Assembly: GCA_947448105.1 (NCBI GenBank)
Contig: CANFNE010000090.1
Coordinates: 1-8,981 of the forward strand
Reading direction: 5' to 3'
DNA: 8,981 nucleotides
From: Burkholderiales bacterium
GTDB taxonomy: Bacteria > Pseudomonadota > Gammaproteobacteria > Burkholderiales > Burkholderiaceae_C
Part shown: positions 6,564 to 8,981 of the stretch, piece by piece
Numbering within the stretch: the stretch's first letter is position 1
Layout of the letters: each line of letters begins with the position of its first letter
The notes under the pieces: generated by a model
The model's database searches: none
Told to the model about the DNA's origin: nothing
Seen by the model: only the letters and a program-made list of their open reading frames with translations
Program-made: the position numbers and the translations under genes

Positions 6564-7391
6564 ATGACTTACTGCGTCGCCATCAAACTCAACGCCGGCC
6601 TGGTGTTTCTCTCGGACTCGCGCACCAACGCCGGTCTGGACCAGATCAACACCTTTCGCAAGATGATCGTCTACGAAAAGACCGACGACCGCTTTATGGT
6701 GCTGCTGTCAGCGGGCAATCTGAGCATTGCGCAGTCGGTGCGCGAGATTTTGCAGGTCGAGCAGCTCAAGGAAAACGGCGACGCCGCTGGCACCACCATC
6801 TGGAACGCCACCAGCATGTTCGATGCAGCCCGCGTGCTGGGCGCGGCCATTCGCCGGGTCTACCAGCGCGACGCGGAGTCGCTCAAACAAGCGGGCATGG
6901 ATTTCAACGTGTCCCTGATTTTTGGCGGCCAGATTGCGGGCGAAGGCATGCGTCTGTTCCAGGTCTATTCAGCCGGCAACTTTATCGAGGCCACGCCTGA
7001 GACGCCTTACTTTCAGATTGGTGAGTCCAAGTACGGCAAACCCGTGCTTGACCGCGTCATTACCCCCAACACCCCGCTGGAAGAGGCCGCCAAATGCGCA
7101 CTCGTGTCCATGGACTCGACCCTCAAGTCCAATCTGTCGGTCGGCTTGCCGCTGGACATGGTGGTCTACGAGGCCAATAGCTACAGCACCGACAAGATCG
7201 TGTGTATTGACGAAAACAACCCCTATTTCAAGATGCTGCACAACAGCTGGGGCCAAAAACTGCGCGAGGTCTTTGACAGCATCGAAGACCCGATGTGGAA
7301 CGGCGGCCCGACCGAAGTGCCGCTGCGCCTGCATTCGCAGCGCAACCTGCCATTGAAAAAGATCAGCACGCCCGAAGAAAAGCTGATCTAA
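6564..7391 (+). CDS. Anbu, proteasome-type Ntn-hydrolase (ancestral beta subunit)
   Basis: A 275-residue member of the bacterial Anbu family, relatives of HslV and the 20S proteasome beta subunits. The start MTYCVAIKLNAGLVFLSDSR is highly characteristic. Removal of Met1 would expose Thr2 as the N-terminal nucleophile; Asp18 (SDSR) and Lys33 (TFRKM) match the Asp17 and Lys33-type catalytic residues of proteasome subunits, and SAGN (136-139) and the MDSTLKSNLSVG stretch (183-194) match the conserved core. It should therefore be catalytically competent. The frame extends upstream to 6468, but those 32 residues would block the N-terminal threonine, so the ATG at 6564 is chosen. Anbu is usually encoded with a circularly permuted ATP-grasp protein, an alpha-E protein and a transglutaminase-like protease; none is in this window. 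Instead an alpha/beta hydrolase gene follows after 13 bp. The physiological substrate of the family is unknown to me. Confidence 0.94.
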   Translation: MTYCVAIKLNAGLVFLSDSRTNAGLDQINTFRKMIVYEKTDDRFMVLLSAGNLSIAQSVREILQVEQLKENGDAAGTTIWNATSMFDAARVLGAAIRRVYQRDAESLKQAGMDFNVSLIFGGQIAGEGMRLFQVYSAGNFIEATPETPYFQIGESKYGKPVLDRVITPNTPLEEAAKCALVSMDSTLKSNLSVGLPLDMVVYEANSYSTDKIVCIDENNPYFKMLHNSWGQKLREVFDSIEDPMWNGGPTEVPLRLHSQRNLPLKKISTPEEKLI

Positions 7392-7404
7392 GACACCCGA
7401 CCGC

Positions 7405-8208
7405 ATGACCCCTATCGCTTTTTTCCACGGCAACAGCTTTCCTGCCAGCACCTACCGGGTGCTCTTCAAACACCTTCGCCCGCGTGGCTTTAGCGTCAAG
7501 TCCATCGAGAAGCTCGGCCACGATCCTCGCCACCCGGTCGACAACAACTGGCGTGGACTGGTGGGACAAGTGGCTGAATTCACCCAGGCGCAGGTCGACA
7601 AACTGGGCCAGCCGGTGTGGCTGGTGGGCCATTCGCTGGGGGGATTTCTCAGCCTGATGGCAGCAGCCCAACACCCGCATCTGGTGCGCGGCGTGCTGCT
7701 GCTGGACTCGCCCATTTTGGGCGGCTGGCGATCTACCGCGCTGGGCATGATCAAGGGCGCGCAGTTGGTGGGCAGTGTGTCACCGGGCGCAGTAAGCCAC
7801 AAGCGGCGCAACAGCTGGCCCAGCGCAGAGGCCGCCTACGAGCACTTTCGCCACAAAAAAGCCTTTAGCCACTGGGAAGAGGAAGTGCTGCAGGACTACA
7901 TCGAGCACGGCACCGTTGACCACGAGGGCAAGCGCGTGCTGGCCTTTGACCGCGAGATCGAAACCCAAATCTACAACACGATTCCTGACAACCTGGACCG
8001 CCTGTTCAAGCGCCACCCGCTCAAGTGCCCGGTGAGCTTTATCGGCGGGCGCCAGTCGGTGGAAATGCGCAGGGTCGGCATGTCCATGACCGAAAAGCTC
8101 ACCAAGGGCCGCACCATGATGCTCGACGGCAGCCACCTGTTCCCGATGGAAAAGCCGCTGGCCACCGCAGCGGCGATTGAGGCATCGCTGCGAAATATGG
8201 GCGCCTGA
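7405..8208 (+). CDS. Alpha/beta hydrolase
   Basis: A 267-residue soluble enzyme of the alpha/beta hydrolase fold, probably acting on an ester, amide or similar bond; the substrate is not identifiable. The oxyanion HG motif is at 8-9 (FFHGNSFPASTY), the nucleophile elbow is GHSLGG with Ser77, and the catalytic His is probably His244 (DGSHLFPMEKP). The acid residue is less certain: Asp101 (LLLDSP, after strand 5) or Glu220 (FIGGRQSVEM, after strand 6/7). Residues about 105-195 form a helical lid rich in His, Lys and Arg. There is no signal peptide or membrane helix. It starts 13 bp after the Anbu stop without a clear ribosome binding site, so coupled translation from one transcript is likely and a shared role is plausible but unproven. 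It converges on uppP with 24 bp between stops. Confidence 0.92.
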   Translation: MTPIAFFHGNSFPASTYRVLFKHLRPRGFSVKSIEKLGHDPRHPVDNNWRGLVGQVAEFTQAQVDKLGQPVWLVGHSLGGFLSLMAAAQHPHLVRGVLLLDSPILGGWRSTALGMIKGAQLVGSVSPGAVSHKRRNSWPSAEAAYEHFRHKKAFSHWEEEVLQDYIEHGTVDHEGKRVLAFDREIETQIYNTIPDNLDRLFKRHPLKCPVSFIGGRQSVEMRRVGMSMTEKLTKGRTMMLDGSHLFPMEKPLATAAAIEASLRNMGA

Positions 8209-8238
8209 GGGTCACCAGCCCCGCGCGAGCCTTCAGGC
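8203..8238. terminator. Weak dyad spanning the two convergent stop codons
   Basis: GCCTGA (8203-8208) and TCAGGC (8233-8238) are perfect complements and each contains a stop codon, that of the hydrolase and that of uppP. Pairing could extend by GG with CC across a one-base bulge. The loop is long and GC-rich and no T-run follows. With only 24 bp between the genes some shared termination signal is expected here, but this one may be chance. Confidence 0.2.
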
Positions 8239-8981
8239 TGCCCAGGTCACCATTCCGCTCCAACCCGTGGCCAGCACCACGATGCCAAACGCAATGCGGT
8301 AATAGGCAAAACCCACAAAGCTGTGGGTAGAGACAAAGCGCAGCAGCCAGCGCACGCACATCCAGGCGCTGATGAAGGAAAACACCAGCCCCACCATAAA
8401 CATCGGCAGGTCGGCCAGGCTGAGCAAGGCGCGCTCCTTGTACAGGCTGTAGGCGCCGGCACCGATGAGCGTAGGTATGGCCAAAAAGAAGGTGAACTCG
8501 GTGGCCACCTGGCGCGACAGTCCCAGCAACATGCCGCCGATGATGGTCGCACCGCTGCGGCTGGTGCCCGGCACCATGGCAAGACATTGGGCCAGCCCCA
8601 CTTTGAGTGCATCCATGGGCGTCAGATCTTCGACGTTTTGCACCCGGGAAAAAGTGCCGGTTTGGACGTCCTCAATCGCGGCCTGGCGTCGCTCGGCCCA
8701 CAAAATAATGAAGCCGCCCAAAATAAAGGTGCTGGCCACGACCTCGGGCGTAAAAAGGTAGGCCTTGACCACCTTTCCTACGAGCAGACCGAGCACCACT
8801 GCGGGTACAAAAGCGATGAACACATTGAGCGTTAGCGCGCGTGCCTGCGACTGCGTAGACAAACCCAGCACCGTCGCCTTGATCTTGTCCCAATACACCA
8901 GCACCACCGCAAAAATGGCGCCGGTCTGAATGGCGATGTCAAACACCTTGGCTTTTTCGTCGTCAAAACCCAGCAGTGCGC
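8233..8981 (-). CDS. uppP: Undecaprenyl-diphosphate phosphatase UppP (BacA), 5' end outside window
   Basis: This inner-membrane enzyme dephosphorylates undecaprenyl diphosphate, recycling the lipid carrier for peptidoglycan and other envelope polymers; extra copies give bacitracin resistance. The visible 248 residues run to the window edge and begin within the family's N-terminal part (ALLGFDDEKAK, then FDIAIQTGAIFAVV). About 30 residues, including the first catalytic Glu-rich loop, lie outside. The second catalytic motif PGTSRSGAT is intact (encoded at 8571-8545). Several hydrophobic helices follow, and the protein ends GWSGMVTWAA, as usual for the family. The GTG at 8946 is internal and not the true start. 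It is convergent with the hydrolase gene and unrelated to it by pathway as far as can be seen. Confidence 0.96.
   Translation of the reverse strand, partial: ALLGFDDEKAKVFDIAIQTGAIFAVVLVYWDKIKATVLGLSTQSQARALTLNVFIAFVPAVVLGLLVGKVVKAYLFTPEVVASTFILGGFIILWAERRQAAIEDVQTGTFSRVQNVEDLTPMDALKVGLAQCLAMVPGTSRSGATIIGGMLLGLSRQVATEFTFFLAIPTLIGAGAYSLYKERALLSLADLPMFMVGLVFSFISAWMCVRWLLRFVSTHSFVGFAYYRIAFGIVVLATGWSGMVTWAA

Noticed and set aside
8210..8251. Direct repeat GGTCACC at 8210-8216 and 8245-8251
   Set aside because: Seven bases, one copy inside the uppP coding region; likely chance, and no attachment site or mobile element accompanies it.
8944..8946. GTG as the start of uppP
   Set aside because: The frame continues upstream with sequence matching the family (LLGFDDEKAK), so the gene is simply cut by the window edge.

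Overview
The window looks like GC-rich chromosomal DNA of a betaproteobacterium, most likely of the order Burkholderiales (Comamonadaceae-like). This rests on the overall GC content, the Burkholderiales character of MutS and UppP as I recall those families, and an MprA-like serine protease carrying a GlyGly-CTERM tail. No tRNA, rRNA, CRISPR array, insertion sequence or phage gene is visible, and no stretch of foreign base composition stands out.

Layout, left to right: (1) positions 1-75 are an edge fragment that cannot be assigned. (2) 76-2064, minus strand: a secreted subtilisin-family (S8) protease with signal peptide, propeptide, complete catalytic residues, a C-terminal beta-rich domain and a GlyGly-CTERM sorting tail. 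(3) 2065-2213: a compact divergent region rich in inverted repeats. (4) 2214-4859, plus: complete mutS for DNA mismatch repair. (5) 4888-5319, plus: a small VOC-fold (glyoxalase-like) protein that appears to lack the usual metal ligands. (6) 5321-5890 and 5909-6307, minus: two uncharacterised genes, a two-helix membrane protein with a long Ala/Pro-rich tail and a small coiled-coil protein, probably one operon. (7) 6308-6563: a second divergent region with a 3 x 12 bp tandem repeat and a strong hairpin. (8) 6564-7391, plus: Anbu, the ancestral proteasome beta-type subunit. (9) 7405-8208, plus: an alpha/beta hydrolase 13 bp downstream of Anbu. (10) 8233 to the right edge, minus: uppP (bacA), undecaprenyl-diphosphate phosphatase, cut by the window end.

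Functionally these are mostly separate housekeeping units: envelope and secretion (protease, UppP), mismatch repair (MutS), and protein turnover (Anbu). The least explained parts are Anbu paired with a hydrolase without its usual ATP-grasp, alpha-E and transglutaminase-like partners in view, and the membrane plus coiled-coil gene pair divergent from it. I see no convincing wholly new multi-gene system; these two neighbouring units are the best candidates for unknown biology.
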